Part shown: one piece after another, positions 8,986-18,235 of the stretch | How positions within the stretch are numbered: position 1 is the first letter of the stretch | Layout of the letters: every line of letters starts with the position of its first letter | Source: Bog-159 sp050008575 | GTDB taxonomy: Bacteria > Acidobacteriota > Terriglobia > Bryobacterales > Bryobacteraceae | Assembly: GCA_050008575.1 (NCBI GenBank) | Contig: JBEKMJ010000006.1 | Location: 81,016 to 145,015, forward strand | Direction of reading: 5' to 3' | DNA: 64,000 nucleotides | Made by a program: the position numbers and the translations under genes | The notes under the pieces: model-generated | Told to the model about the DNA's origin: nothing | Database searches by the model: none | Seen by the model: the letters and a program-made list of their open reading frames with translations, nothing else

Positions 8986-9372
8986 ATGCCACCCGATCCG
9001 CCCCGGCCGACCGACGCTGAACTCGAAATTCTCACGGTGTTGTGGACCCTGGGGCCGAGCACCGTACGCGAAGTCCACGAAACCATCGTGCGGCGCAAAC
9101 CGGCGCAGTACACCACCGTATTGAAGCTGCTCCAGATCATGGCCGAGAAGGGGCTGGCCACCCGCGATGAGAAGGAACGCGCGCACCGATACGCCGCCAG
9201 CCGCCCGCGGGAGTGGACGCAACGGCAGCTCGCCGGCGATCTGCTGCAGCGCGCTTTCGCGGGCTCGGCGAAGAGCCTCATGCTGGGAGCGCTGTCGGCC
9301 CGCAAAACGTCCAAGCGGGAATTGGCCGACATGCGCCGGTTGCTGGACCAATTCGACAAGGGGAAGCCATGA
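8986..9372 (+). CDS. blaI: BlaI/MecI/CopY-family transcriptional repressor
   Basis: 128 residues. The winged-helix N-terminal domain (PTDAELEILTVLWTLGPSTV, then the recognition helix in the YTTVLKLLQIMAEKGL region) and the C-terminal dimerisation helices are typical of the BlaI family. These repressors leave DNA when cut by, or signalled through, a partner M56 membrane protease, and the partner is the next gene, overlapping by four bases (ATGA). A dyad lies inside the promoter just upstream, consistent with self-repression. There is no Shine-Dalgarno site. In this phylum such pairs are abundant and need not concern beta-lactams; no beta-lactamase is nearby. Confidence 0.93.
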   Translation: MPPDPPRPTDAELEILTVLWTLGPSTVREVHETIVRRKPAQYTTVLKLLQIMAEKGLATRDEKERAHRYAASRPREWTQRQLAGDLLQRAFAGSAKSLMLGALSARKTSKRELADMRRLLDQFDKGKP

Positions 9373-10814
9373 ACATATCCGTAGGCTGGGTCCACATGCC
9401 GGTGGTGAATGCGCTGGGCTGGGCGCTCTTGCACTTTCTTTGGGAGGGCGCGCTGATCGCCCTGGTCCTGACCGCGGCCCTGCCCTTTTGCCGCGGAGCC
9501 CAAGCCCGTTACGGCGCGGCCGGCTGCGCTGTGTTGGCGATGTTGTTGGCGTTTGGAGTGACAGTGGCGGTGTCGATTCCGGGCCAGCCGGCGGCCGTGC
9601 CGCCTCCCTGGGCAATGGCGGGCGCCGCCCATCCCGGCGCGGGCAGCGGGATAGCCGCGCGCACGCCGGGAGCCCTGGAGTACATCGCGGTGGCTCTGCC
9701 ACGGGTGGTGCCCTTCTGGATGGCGGGAGCTCTTCTGATCGGCTTGTACCGTTTCGGAGGCTGGATGGCGGCGCAGCGCTTGCGGCGGGCGGGCGTATGC
9801 GCGGCGCCTCCGCGGTGGCAGGACCGGCTCGGCCGGCTGGCAAAGCGTATCGGCGTGTCGAGGCCGTTGGTTTTGCTGGAATCGGGTCTGGCCGAGGTGC
9901 CCCTGGTTATCGGGCATCTCCGGCCCGCGATTTTGGTCCCGCTGGGGCTGCTGGCCGGCCTGCCGGTGCAGCACGTGGAAGCGATCCTGCTTCACGAGCT
10001 GGCGCATATCCGCCGCTCCGATTATCTGGTGAACCTGATGCAGACGCTGGTGGAAAGCCTGCTGTTTTATCACCCGGCGGTGTGGTGGATCTCCGGGCTG
10101 TTGCGGACGGAGCGCGAGAATTGTTGTGACGACCTGGCGGTAGCTATACAAGGCGATGCCCGCGGATACGCGGCGGCCCTGGTGACTCTGGAAGAGCGGC
10201 GGCAGCCGGGGCGCGAGCCCGCGCTGGCCGCTACGGGAGGAAATCTGATGAATCGAATTCGCCGTTTACTCAATCAACCGGAGAAGCCGCGCGCCGCGGC
10301 CGCACTGATAATTTCCATGGGGCTGCTGCTGGGCATGTTCTGTCTATTTGCCGCGGCCCAGCAGACCAAGCCGGACAGCCAACCGGAGATGCAGACATCA
10401 TACGACAAGTGGTTGAACGAGGATGTGGTGTACATCATCCGGGCTGAGGAGCGGGCCGCCTTTCAGGGCCTGCGGACCGACGAAGAGCGCCAAAAGTTCA
10501 TCGAGCAGTTTTGGCTGCGGCGCGATCCCACGCCGGATACGCCCGAAAACGAGTTCAAAGAAGAACACTACCGCCGCATCGCGTATGCCAACTCGCATTG
10601 GGGTCTGTCCGGCACGGCCGGCTGGAGGACGGATCGCGGCCGCATCTACATTGTCTATGGGCCCCCGGACGAGATCGAAAGCCATCCTGCGAAGGGGCTT
10701 GAGCAATGGCTTTACCGCCATATCGACGGCATCGGAGACCGCGTGATCGTCGAATATACCGACCCGAAACACACGGGCGACTACCGTCATACGAAGGACC
10801 CGTCGGTGAAGTAG
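9369..10814 (+). CDS. M56-family membrane metallopeptidase fused to a GWxTD domain
   Basis: 481 residues from the ATG at 9369, which overlaps the blaI stop. The N-terminal part has about four membrane helices and the BlaR1-type peptidase with zinc motif HELAH and the downstream ENCCDDLAV glutamate region. A last membrane helix (around residue 310-330) is followed by a ~130-residue domain with FWLRRDPTPDTPENEF and GWRTDRGRIYIVYGPPDEI, the signature of the GWxTD domain, in place of the penicillin-binding domain of BlaR1. It is therefore predicted to sense something other than beta-lactams and to inactivate the partner BlaI. Known in family: M56 proteins cut cognate repressors. The GWxTD ligand is unknown. 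Confidence 0.93.
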   Translation: MNISVGWVHMPVVNALGWALLHFLWEGALIALVLTAALPFCRGAQARYGAAGCAVLAMLLAFGVTVAVSIPGQPAAVPPPWAMAGAAHPGAGSGIAARTPGALEYIAVALPRVVPFWMAGALLIGLYRFGGWMAAQRLRRAGVCAAPPRWQDRLGRLAKRIGVSRPLVLLESGLAEVPLVIGHLRPAILVPLGLLAGLPVQHVEAILLHELAHIRRSDYLVNLMQTLVESLLFYHPAVWWISGLLRTERENCCDDLAVAIQGDARGYAAALVTLEERRQPGREPALAATGGNLMNRIRRLLNQPEKPRAAAALIISMGLLLGMFCLFAAAQQTKPDSQPEMQTSYDKWLNEDVVYIIRAEERAAFQGLRTDEERQKFIEQFWLRRDPTPDTPENEFKEEHYRRIAYANSHWGLSGTAGWRTDRGRIYIVYGPPDEIESHPAKGLEQWLYRHIDGIGDRVIVEYTDPKHTGDYRHTKDPSVK

Positions 10815-10828
10815 CTGTCAGCTTTCTT

Positions 10829-11036
10829 GGTGGGGCAGGCTCGCAGCCTGCGCGGGCCTCGGAGGCCCGCTTTCGGCGAGCGAAGCTCGCCTCCACAGGC
10901 TAAAGCCTATGCCACCAAGCCTGCAAAAAGCCAGCCAGAGCTTCGTGGCAGGCGGCCTACGAGGCCGCCGCAGGCTGCGAGCCTGCCCCACAAAAAAGCC
11001 AATGTCCAGCGGCGAGCGAAGCTCGTCTTGCCTGCC
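10829..11036. repeat. Modular palindromic repeat, copy 3 (long)
   Basis: Starts GTGGGGCAGGCTCGCAGCC, continues with GCGGGCCTCGGAGGCCCGC, GGCGAGCGAAGCTCGCC and AGGCTAAAGCCT, then repeats an inverted set (GGCGGCCTACGAGGCCGCC, GCAGGCTGCGAGCCTGCCCCAC). It lies between convergent genes and could terminate both. Confidence 0.9.
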
Positions 11037-11041
11037 AGCAA

Positions 11042-13015
11042 TCACTTCCCGGCGTACTTATCTACCCACTCGACATGCCGCTGCATGATATCGAGCAAAA
11101 ACTTCGGCTCGCGCGGACCGTGCGGCGTGCGCGGATAGACCACCATTTTCGTCACCACGCCTTGCCGCTTCAGCGCGTTGTAGAGTTCGTAACCCTGCGT
11201 CGTCGGCACACGCACGTCAGCCTCACCGTGCAGAATCAGCGTGGGCGTGGTGGCGCCCTTCACGAACGCCATGGGCGAATGGTTGTAGTAGCCGTCGAAG
11301 CTGTTCCACGGCTCGCCGCCAAAGTAGTCCGGCAGAAAGCCGGGTATGTCGGACGTGCCTGTGAAGCTCCACAAGTCGGTCACTCCCGCGCCCACCGCCG
11401 CGGCCTTGAATCGGTGTGTGTGAGTGACTACCCAACTCGTCATAAATCCGCCATAGCTCCACCCCATGACCGCCAGCCGGTCCGGATCGGCCACGCCCAT
11501 CGAAATCACCTGATCCACGCCCGCCATCAGATCCAGGTAATCCTTGCCGCCCCAGTCGTTCATGTTGGCGAAACGGAAGGTACGTCCGTAACCGCCCGAT
11601 CCGCGCGGATTGACGCGCAGTACGGCGTAGCCTCGCGCGGCGAAAGTGGCATAGGGATACAGGCCGTAGCGTCCCAGGAAACTGTCCTGGAAGACGCCCG
11701 TGGGTCCGCCGTGGATGACTAACACGAGCGGGTAGTGCTTCAAAGTTTCGTAATCCACCGGATAAGTCAGCAGACCTTCGATATCCAACCCGTCCGCGGC
11801 TTTCCATGCGATGCGTTTGGTCTCACCCAGAGGCAGCTTGGGAAGGTCGAGGTTCGCGCTGCTGACTCGCTGCGGCACTGTTTCACCGAGTTTCAGAACA
11901 TAAGCTTCGGGCGCCTCATTCGAGCTTTCGCCCGCGAAGCCGAAAGCCGTACCGGTGGCATTGACATGTCCCGTCTGCAGGGTGCCGCGCCGGGGTTCGA
12001 ACAGGGGCGTTGGCGGACCATCGATAGGCATTGTGTAGACGACGTGGGCGACGCCTCTAGCCTCGCTGAACAGCAGCCGCGTCGAATCGCCGGCCCACCC
12101 CAGCAGCGCCGGCGCCTCGTCGAAGGTCGGCGGCAACTCGCGCGCCTCGCCGCTTTGGCGGGTCAGCAACACGATGCGATCCATCCCAGCCCAGCGGGCC
12201 GGATCGGTGGAGCGCACAAAAGCGAGATACTTCCCGTCGCGCGAATAGTGGGGGCTGTGCTCGGACGCGGCGGTAGCCGCCAACGGGCGCACGGCGCCAG
12301 TCTCCACCGTCACTTCCGAGATGTCCGCCTTGGGCCAGTCTTCGGCGCTGGGCGTAGGCGTGTGAGCGAAGGCGATCGCGCGACTGTCCGGGGACCAATC
12401 GAATTCCGTGGCGTGCCCGGGCGTGTCCAGGTGGCGTGGCGTCCGCTTTCCCTGGCTATCCGGCTCAGCCGCGACAATCCAAATGCCGTGGTTCTTGGGA
12501 TTCTCGTCGATCACGCGGAAGTCGCGCTTCTCTTTCTTCTCCTTCTCCTCATCGGCGCGCGGCTCCATACCCGCGAATGCAACCCATTTGCCGTCCGGCG
12601 AGACATGAAACGAGCCGATCTCGCCCTTCCAATCGGTGAGCTTCTCGGCCTCTCCGCCATCCACCGGGATGCGCCACAGGTTGGGCTTGCCGCTGCGCTC
12701 CGACGAGAAGTAGATATAACGGCCGTCCGGGGAAAACTCGGGCGCGGTGGCGCTTTTCTCGCCGCGCGTCAATTGCGCACGATGCGAGCCATCCGCCGCG
12801 GCGATGAAAATCTGCGTATCCATTTCGCTTTTTTCCGCCTCGATAACGGCACGGCTTTGCGTGTAGGCGACCCACTTGCCGTCGGGAGAAGGCCCCACGT
12901 CGCCGACTGGCTGCACTTGCATGGAGATCTCAGGCGTCCAAGCCGTGGGCAGTGCCGTGGGCGCCTGGCCCCATGCGACGGCCGCCAACAAGATAGGAAG
13001 TAGTTTGGCCTTCAT
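11042..13015 (-). CDS. S9-family prolyl oligopeptidase-type peptidase (exported)
   Basis: 657 residues from the ATG at 13015, which overlaps the stop of the upstream aminotransferase by four bases (ATGA). A signal peptide (residues 1-17) precedes a TolB/WD40-like beta-propeller (~30-390, blades such as VGPSPDGKWVAYT and PEFSPDGRYIYFSS) and a C-terminal alpha/beta-hydrolase domain. The catalytic triad is visible as Ser in GWSYGGFM, Asp in GEADVRVP and His in PRTPHGPREP. Such periplasmic enzymes release short peptides from oligopeptides. A much longer frame upstream is read-through of the aminotransferase antisense frame and is not used. Probably co-transcribed with the aminotransferase. Confidence 0.93.
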   Translation of the reverse strand: MKAKLLPILLAAVAWGQAPTALPTAWTPEISMQVQPVGDVGPSPDGKWVAYTQSRAVIEAEKSEMDTQIFIAAADGSHRAQLTRGEKSATAPEFSPDGRYIYFSSERSGKPNLWRIPVDGGEAEKLTDWKGEIGSFHVSPDGKWVAFAGMEPRADEEKEKKEKRDFRVIDENPKNHGIWIVAAEPDSQGKRTPRHLDTPGHATEFDWSPDSRAIAFAHTPTPSAEDWPKADISEVTVETGAVRPLAATAASEHSPHYSRDGKYLAFVRSTDPARWAGMDRIVLLTRQSGEARELPPTFDEAPALLGWAGDSTRLLFSEARGVAHVVYTMPIDGPPTPLFEPRRGTLQTGHVNATGTAFGFAGESSNEAPEAYVLKLGETVPQRVSSANLDLPKLPLGETKRIAWKAADGLDIEGLLTYPVDYETLKHYPLVLVIHGGPTGVFQDSFLGRYGLYPYATFAARGYAVLRVNPRGSGGYGRTFRFANMNDWGGKDYLDLMAGVDQVISMGVADPDRLAVMGWSYGGFMTSWVVTHTHRFKAAAVGAGVTDLWSFTGTSDIPGFLPDYFGGEPWNSFDGYYNHSPMAFVKGATTPTLILHGEADVRVPTTQGYELYNALKRQGVVTKMVVYPRTPHGPREPKFLLDIMQRHVEWVDKYAGK

Positions 13016-14127
13016 TGCATCGTCCTCCGCAACGCATCTAAAATAACGCCGACATTCTCTTCGGTGGAGGAGTAGCCCATCAAACCGATACGAAACACCT
13101 TGCCGGCCAGCGGCCCAAAACCGCCCGCGATCTCGATGCCGTATTCGCTCAGCAGCCGCTGACGCACGCGCGCATCGTCCACGCCCTCCGGCACGCAAGG
13201 CGTGTTCAGGGTCCACAGCCGATGCCCCGCGGCAACGTGCATGCGCAGCCCCATGGCTTCGATGCCCGCGACGAATGCCGCATGATTGCGGCGATGGCGC
13301 TCCCAACGATTCTCGATGCCTTCTTCGCGCACGATCGCCAGCGCCTCGCGCAGCGCATAGAACATGGTCGCCGACGCTGTGTGGTGATATTTGCGGTCGT
13401 GGAAATAGCCTTCGAGCAGGCGCAGATCCATGTAGAACGAATCCACGGGTGCGGTGCGTTTCCGCAGACGCTCCCACGCGCGCGGCGAAACCGTAAGCGG
13501 CGCCAATCCCGGCGGGCAGCCCAGCCCCTTCTGCGTACAACTGTAGGCGATGTCAATGCCGGTCTCATCCACCCGCACCGGCATGCCGCCGAGCGAAGTG
13601 ACGCAGTCGGCGATCGCCAGCGCGTCCACTTCGTGCGCCGCTTCACAAATCGCGTGGCCCTGCTGAAACGCGCCGGTGGACGTCTCCGCTTGCACGTAGG
13701 CCACGATGCGCGGCCGCTCGCGGCGGATGAAATCGCGGGCCTCCCGATCGTCGAAGACTTCGCCCCAAGGTTTTTCAAGGCGCACCACCGCCGCGCCGTG
13801 CCGCCGCGCCACGTCCGAGAGCCGGTCGCAGAAGTATCCGTTGGCCAGGACCCCGAACTTCTCGCCCGGCTCGATAAAGTTGGCGACGGCGGTTTCCATG
13901 CCGCTGGTACCCGTTCCGGAGATGGCGATATTGAATTCGTTCGCCGTGGAGAAGGCGTAACCGAGCAGCCTGCGGATGTCTTCGGCCACCTCGAAGAAAT
14001 AGGGGTCCAGGTGTCCCACGATGGGCTGCCGCAGCGCTTCGTAGACGCGCGGCGCCACCATGCTGGGTCCCGGTCCAAGCAACAGGCGCGCAGGCGGGCG
14101 CAGCGGAGAAAGAGGTTCGAGTATCAC
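13012..14127 (-). CDS. Alanine-glyoxylate / serine-pyruvate-type aminotransferase (class V)
   Basis: 371 residues. The family N-terminus LLLGPGPSMVAPRVYEAL requires a start upstream of the first ATG, so GTG at 14127 (or TTG at 14130) is chosen; a TACACT -10 box ends six bases before it. PLP lysine lies in SCTQKGLGCPPG, with the cofactor-binding Asp in AIADCVTSLGGMPV and the substrate arginine late in KVFRIGLMGYSS. The family transfers amino groups between alanine or serine and glyoxylate or pyruvate, linking glycine, serine and photorespiratory-type carbon flow. Its stop codon overlaps the start of the S9 peptidase. Exact substrates cannot be set from sequence. Confidence 0.93.
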   Translation of the reverse strand: MILEPLSPLRPPARLLLGPGPSMVAPRVYEALRQPIVGHLDPYFFEVAEDIRRLLGYAFSTANEFNIAISGTGTSGMETAVANFIEPGEKFGVLANGYFCDRLSDVARRHGAAVVRLEKPWGEVFDDREARDFIRRERPRIVAYVQAETSTGAFQQGHAICEAAHEVDALAIADCVTSLGGMPVRVDETGIDIAYSCTQKGLGCPPGLAPLTVSPRAWERLRKRTAPVDSFYMDLRLLEGYFHDRKYHHTASATMFYALREALAIVREEGIENRWERHRRNHAAFVAGIEAMGLRMHVAAGHRLWTLNTPCVPEGVDDARVRQRLLSEYGIEIAGGFGPLAGKVFRIGLMGYSSTEENVGVILDALRRTMQ

Positions 14128-14133
14128 CAAATC

Positions 14134-14139
14134 AGTGTA
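14134..14139 (-). promoter_or_regulatory. -10 box (TGATACACTG) of the aminotransferase gene
   Basis: On the minus strand the sequence reads TTGATACACTG, with TACACT six bases before the GTG start. The same TGATACACTG word precedes the genes at 23970 and 24590. A -35 match is not obvious. Confidence 0.45.
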
Positions 14140-14508
14140 TCAATGCCCGCGTGGCGCAACGAACTTGATGCGCACAGGTGTGGCCCCCGCGGCTTTCGCC
14201 ACCTTGCACACCAGTTGCAGCGAGTCGACCGCCGAGATCGCCCGCGTCACCGACTTGTCGCTATCGATGCCGGTGAGCACGGCCACCTGCCACGATGGGA
14301 AAAAGAATTCCAGCACCCGCACCGTCTCACCGCCCGCATGAAACAAGACGATCAATTCCTCGTCTTCCTTGAGCGCTTTCTGCATGGCCTGCACCTGCGC
14401 GAGCATGGCCGCGCCCGGATTGTCGGGCCGCGGCGGCGCAGCCGGCGGGTTGACCGCGTTGCGAATCGCCTGTTCGGCAATTTGTTTAGTGAGATCGCCC
14501 AGAGCCAT
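14140..14508 (-). CDS. Small cytoplasmic protein of unknown function
   Basis: 122 residues from the ATG at 14508 (GTG at 14511 possible). The protein has a helical N-terminus (MALGDLTKQIAEQAIRN), a Pro/Ala linker, a second helix with LAQVQAMQKALKEDEE, and a compact C-terminal alpha/beta region with a buried hydrophobic strand (LIVLFHAGG) and an end rich in basic residues. No signal peptide or membrane segment. I do not recognise the family; similar short proteins occur as conserved hypotheticals in this phylum. It ends 13 bases before the aminotransferase start, so the two may share a transcript. The long open frame upstream of 14508 is read-through, not coding. Confidence 0.65.
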   Translation of the reverse strand: MALGDLTKQIAEQAIRNAVNPPAAPPRPDNPGAAMLAQVQAMQKALKEDEELIVLFHAGGETVRVLEFFFPSWQVAVLTGIDSDKSVTRAISAVDSLQLVCKVAKAAGATPVRIKFVAPRGH

Positions 14509-14585
14509 CACACCGATGCTAACAGGCGGCGGGGAAGTCGAACGGAAATCTGAAAGCTGATAGCTGAAAGCTGATTCCTGATCGC

Positions 14586-15065
14586 TTACTGCTGCGTTTC
14601 CGCCGCCGCCAGCCGCATGTCCTCGTCCGCGCCCTTTGTATCTCCAATAGTGCGCCGCGCCTCCGCCCGTTTCTCGTATTGCCATCGGGCCGGCCCCAAT
14701 TCTATGGCAGCCGTGTAATCCGCGATAGCGTGCGTCCAGTGCTTCAACGCGGCGTACGCCTGGGCCCGGTTTTCGTAAGCCTTGCGATAATCCGGGACGA
14801 GTTGGATGGCTTGCGTCAGGAGTTGGCTCATTTCGATGGCGCGACATTTGCCGGAGTGGTCCCAGGCCATCGTCAGCGTGGTGCGGGTGGTGGACTCGCG
14901 CTCGGGAGATACGATGCGGCGCTCCTTGACCAGTTGGAACTGGTAGCTTTTCAGGTTCGCATACGCCTCGTGGGTGCGCTGGATAATAGCTGGCGCACCG
15001 GGCGAATCGGCCAGGGCCGTGCCAACCAGAGCGGCGATGGAAAGGGTGGCGGCAACTCCTCGCAT
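14586..15065 (-). CDS. Exported protein: LolA-like stub joined to TPRs
   Basis: 159 residues with a signal peptide (about 1-19, ending TALA). Residues ~25-70 resemble the N-terminus of LolA/outer-membrane lipoprotein-sorting folds (IIQRTHEAYANLKSYQFQLV). From about residue 80 the chain switches to two or three TPR-type helix pairs (AIQLVPDYRKAYENRAQAY, then KHWTHAIADYTAAIELGP). The LolA-like barrel is far too short to be complete, so this is either a remodelled fusion or a gene that lost its middle. A protein-interaction role in the periplasm is inferred. It lies 77 bases upstream of the small unknown gene at 14508 on the same strand. Confidence 0.65.
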   Translation of the reverse strand: MRGVAATLSIAALVGTALADSPGAPAIIQRTHEAYANLKSYQFQLVKERRIVSPERESTTRTTLTMAWDHSGKCRAIEMSQLLTQAIQLVPDYRKAYENRAQAYAALKHWTHAIADYTAAIELGPARWQYEKRAEARRTIGDTKGADEDMRLAAAETQQ

Positions 15066-15101
15066 AGGTTACATTGTGACGCCATTTTGCCTTGCTGTCA
15101 C

Positions 15102-15222
15102 CAGTGGGGCAGGCTCGCAGCCTGCGCGGGCCTCGCAGGCCCCCCTTACGGCGAGCGAAGCTCGCCTGCGCTGGCAGAGTGCCAGCGCGGCAGGCTGAAG
15201 AGCCTGCGCCACGGGGCAGCGC
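15102..15222. repeat. Modular palindromic repeat, copy 4
   Basis: GTGGGGCAGGCTCGCAGCC, GCGGGCCTCGCAGGCCC, GGCGAGCGAAGCTCGCC, GCGCTGGCAGAGTGCCAGCGC and CAGGCTGAAGAGCCTG hairpins in a row, directly behind the stop of the downstream kinase gene. Confidence 0.9.
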
Positions 15223-15223
15223 C

Positions 15224-18160
15224 CTATTGAGCACTGCCCGCCCTATCGCGCAGGATCGCCTCCGCCTGCTCCATCTCCGGGCCGTGCGCGGCCAGCACGC
15301 TGGGATCGTGCACCGTATGCCAAAGGGACACTGCCCGCCGGGCCGATTCACGAGCCTGCTCCCAAGCCCCCGCCGCTCGCGAAACCGAGGCCAGCACGAA
15401 GTAAGCTTGGGCGAGATGGCCGATGCGCCGCTCCGATTGCGGATCGGCGTCGGCATACGCTTGCGCGCGCGCCACGGCGCGATCGGCGAGCGCCCGCGCG
15501 GCGCCGTGGTCGCCGGCATCGGCATAGAGCGAAGCCAGGGCTTCTTCATCGGTGAAGGCCTGCAGAACGCAATATGTGAAACCCGACTGCACGTTGGCAC
15601 ACGAGCCCACCGTCGCCAAAGACTTCCGGTACTGCTCGGCGGCCTCGGATCTCCGGCCCAAACTCTGCAGGCGCCGTCCGGCAAACTCTTGCGCGACGGC
15701 CAACTGGACAGCGATGCTGGCCGACTTCGGATTCCCGCTGGAGACGGGTTCTATGATGGCAATGGCCTCCCGCAACGTCTCAAGCGACTGGGACAGACCC
15801 TGCGCGGCGGGCTCCACCATCCCCAGACGGGAAAGCGCCACTCCCAGATCGTATTGCGCGGTCATGTCGCGCGGATCGGCCTTGGCCAGTTCGCGCGCCA
15901 ACGCCACGGACTTTTCACAGTACGCCCGCGCTTCCGCGTGCCGGCCTGGATTGCCCCTCCAGCCCGTATCCAGAAGGCGGGAATAATTGCCATACACCAC
16001 GAGCAGATCCCGCCGCAACACCATATCTTCAGGCTGGGCCTGCAAGATCTGCTCGCGTATGCGGATGGATCGTTCGAAGTAACCGGCGGCCGCCGGCGGG
16101 TCGGCGGTGATGGAGGATGCGGCCGACGCGTATTCCGATCCGAGCTCCCGCTTCACGTCCAAATCCGTGGGAAACCTGCCCGCCAGATCCAACCAGAGCG
16201 CGATGGCCTGGTCCGCCCGGGCGAGCGATCCCCGCATATCGTCGAAGTGGCGCAACGCATAGGAGAGGCCGTGCAGCGTTTCGGCCTCCTGTCTGGCCCA
16301 CTCCACGTTGGAGGGCCCCAGTTGGCCCAGCCGGTGCGCGGCCGGCAAAAGCGCCGAATATGCCTGCGCGGCTTCACGCGGATGGCCGTTTCTGTTGGTC
16401 AAATCGGCAAGACCGCGTTCGATCTGCAACCAGCGCAGCATGACGGTAGGATCGTCCGGGCGGCGGCTATCGAGCGGCGCCAGCATCGCCTCGGCCTTGC
16501 GATAGCTGCGCAGGGCGCCCTCGGAATCCTGCAGGCTGGGACCCACGGGATCGCCTTGCGCCGCGCCGATCTTGAGATAGGCGGAACTGAGCAAAAGCCG
16601 CATGCGATCGTCCAGGCCGTGAGTTTTTTCCAGGCCCTGCAGGTATTCGAGCGTGGTTCGCACCACCCGCTGCCGCGCCTTCACCGCTCCCGGCAGGGTG
16701 GCAATCGCATCGTGAATCTCGAACAAAGTGCGGTCGGCCAGATCCAGCAGTTCCGTGAGGGCCTGCCCGGCGCGGGCGCCCTCGCGCAACGCCCGATCGC
16801 GTTGTTCATCGGCGATCCGGTGCTGCACGGTTTCGGCCAGGCGCGCCGCCTCCGCCCCGGCCCGCTCCCGCTCCGCTACCGCCCGCTGTACTTCGGCCAC
16901 TTTCCGTTGCGATTCCGCGGCCTGCCGCGCGGTTTCGGCCTGCCGCCCTTGCGAGAAGGCCATCACCATACCCGCTACCAGGCTGGCCGCCACGGTGGCC
17001 GCACCCGCGAGTTCGAAGCGCCTCCTCCACAGGAACTTCCGCGTGCGGTAAGCCACCGAGTTGTACCGCGCCCGCACCGGACGGCCGTCCAGGTGGCGGC
17101 GGATGTCGTCGGCGAACTGGTCCACGGAGGCGTAGCGCCGTTCGGGTTCCTTGCGCAGCGCCATCATTACTATGTTGTCGAGGTCGCCATCCAGCCGCCG
17201 CCGCAGACGCTCGGCATTGGGAACCTTGCGATCCACCGCCGCGCTGGGCCGCGGGATCTCCCGCTGGCAGACAACCCGCTCGACTTCGGCCGGCGTCGCG
17301 GAATCGAGGCGATGCGGCTTTGCGCCGCTCAGGAGCTTGTAGAGAATGGCACCCAAAGAGTAGATGTCGGCGGCGGTGGTGATGGGCTGGCCTAGGATCT
17401 GCTCCGGGCTGGCGTAATCGGGAGTCAGCGCGGGTCCCGTGGAGGTCGCCGCGGCGTCGCGATCCGCCACCAGGAGTTTGGCCACGCCGAAATCCAGCAG
17501 CTTCGGAGAGCCATCCGCCGCGATCAGAATGTTGCCGGGCTTGAGATCGCGGTGCACCACCAGGCTGCGATGGGCATACGATACCGCCTCGCACACCTTT
17601 AGGAACAGGCGGCAGCGATCCTCGACGGCCAGCCCGCGGTCGCGGCACCAACTGTCGATGCGCAGACCCTCCACATAATCCATCACCAGGAATGGGCGGC
17701 CTTCCGGGGTGGTGCCGCCATCGATCAGCCGCGCGATGTACGGATGGTCCAGACTCGCCAGGATCTGGCGTTCATGCCGGAACCGGAGGAGCAATTCGGC
17801 CGTGTCCATGCCGGTGCGGATGAGCTTGAGGGCGGCCTGCTTGTGGAACTGGGCGTCGTCGCGGATGGCCAGGTAGACGATTCCCATGCCGCCGCGGCCG
17901 ATCTCCCGGCTCACGCGCCAGGCGCCGAAGCGCGCGCCGATCACCGGATCATCCGCGCCGACGATCTCCTTGGCGGCGGCTTCCACCGCCAAATCGATGT
18001 CGTGCGAATGGCTGCGATCCGCCACGAGCAGCGAATCGACGTCCCGGCGCAGATCCGGGTTGTCCTGGCAAGCGCCATCGAGAAAGCGGTGCTGTTCGGC
18101 CGACGGCAGGTCGGCCGCCCGGAAGAACACTTCCTGAACTGTTTCCCAGTTATCCGGCAT
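15224..18160 (-). CDS. PknB-type Ser/Thr protein kinase with C-terminal TPRs
   Basis: 978 residues. An N-terminal ~75-residue helical leader (MPDNWETVQEVFFRAADLPS) shared with the neighbouring kinase precedes the kinase domain (~80-350): glycine loop IGRGGMGIVY, lysine in AALKLI, catalytic loop HRDLKPGNIL and DFGVA. One membrane helix (~375-400) is followed by an Ala/Glu/Arg-rich coiled coil (~400-470) and a long helical TPR-like region (~480-970). The kinase thus faces the cytoplasm and the repeats probably lie outside. It is last in the order ECF factor, kinase, kinase. The family phosphorylates cytoplasmic proteins and sigma regulators; the target is unknown. Confidence 0.94.
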   Translation of the reverse strand: MPDNWETVQEVFFRAADLPSAEQHRFLDGACQDNPDLRRDVDSLLVADRSHSHDIDLAVEAAAKEIVGADDPVIGARFGAWRVSREIGRGGMGIVYLAIRDDAQFHKQAALKLIRTGMDTAELLLRFRHERQILASLDHPYIARLIDGGTTPEGRPFLVMDYVEGLRIDSWCRDRGLAVEDRCRLFLKVCEAVSYAHRSLVVHRDLKPGNILIAADGSPKLLDFGVAKLLVADRDAAATSTGPALTPDYASPEQILGQPITTAADIYSLGAILYKLLSGAKPHRLDSATPAEVERVVCQREIPRPSAAVDRKVPNAERLRRRLDGDLDNIVMMALRKEPERRYASVDQFADDIRRHLDGRPVRARYNSVAYRTRKFLWRRRFELAGAATVAASLVAGMVMAFSQGRQAETARQAAESQRKVAEVQRAVAERERAGAEAARLAETVQHRIADEQRDRALREGARAGQALTELLDLADRTLFEIHDAIATLPGAVKARQRVVRTTLEYLQGLEKTHGLDDRMRLLLSSAYLKIGAAQGDPVGPSLQDSEGALRSYRKAEAMLAPLDSRRPDDPTVMLRWLQIERGLADLTNRNGHPREAAQAYSALLPAAHRLGQLGPSNVEWARQEAETLHGLSYALRHFDDMRGSLARADQAIALWLDLAGRFPTDLDVKRELGSEYASAASSITADPPAAAGYFERSIRIREQILQAQPEDMVLRRDLLVVYGNYSRLLDTGWRGNPGRHAEARAYCEKSVALARELAKADPRDMTAQYDLGVALSRLGMVEPAAQGLSQSLETLREAIAIIEPVSSGNPKSASIAVQLAVAQEFAGRRLQSLGRRSEAAEQYRKSLATVGSCANVQSGFTYCVLQAFTDEEALASLYADAGDHGAARALADRAVARAQAYADADPQSERRIGHLAQAYFVLASVSRAAGAWEQARESARRAVSLWHTVHDPSVLAAHGPEMEQAEAILRDRAGSAQ

Positions 18161-18235
18161 GGCTGGCTATCGAGGTACACCTCTCCTCAGGAGGTAATGC
18201 GTAAAACGGGGGCGGATTTTTCAGCCAGTCTGTTT

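Noticed and set aside
14509..15684. Upstream extension of the 122-residue protein to 514 residues
   Set aside because: Low-complexity read-through across the next two genes on the same strand; no domain before the ATG at 14508.
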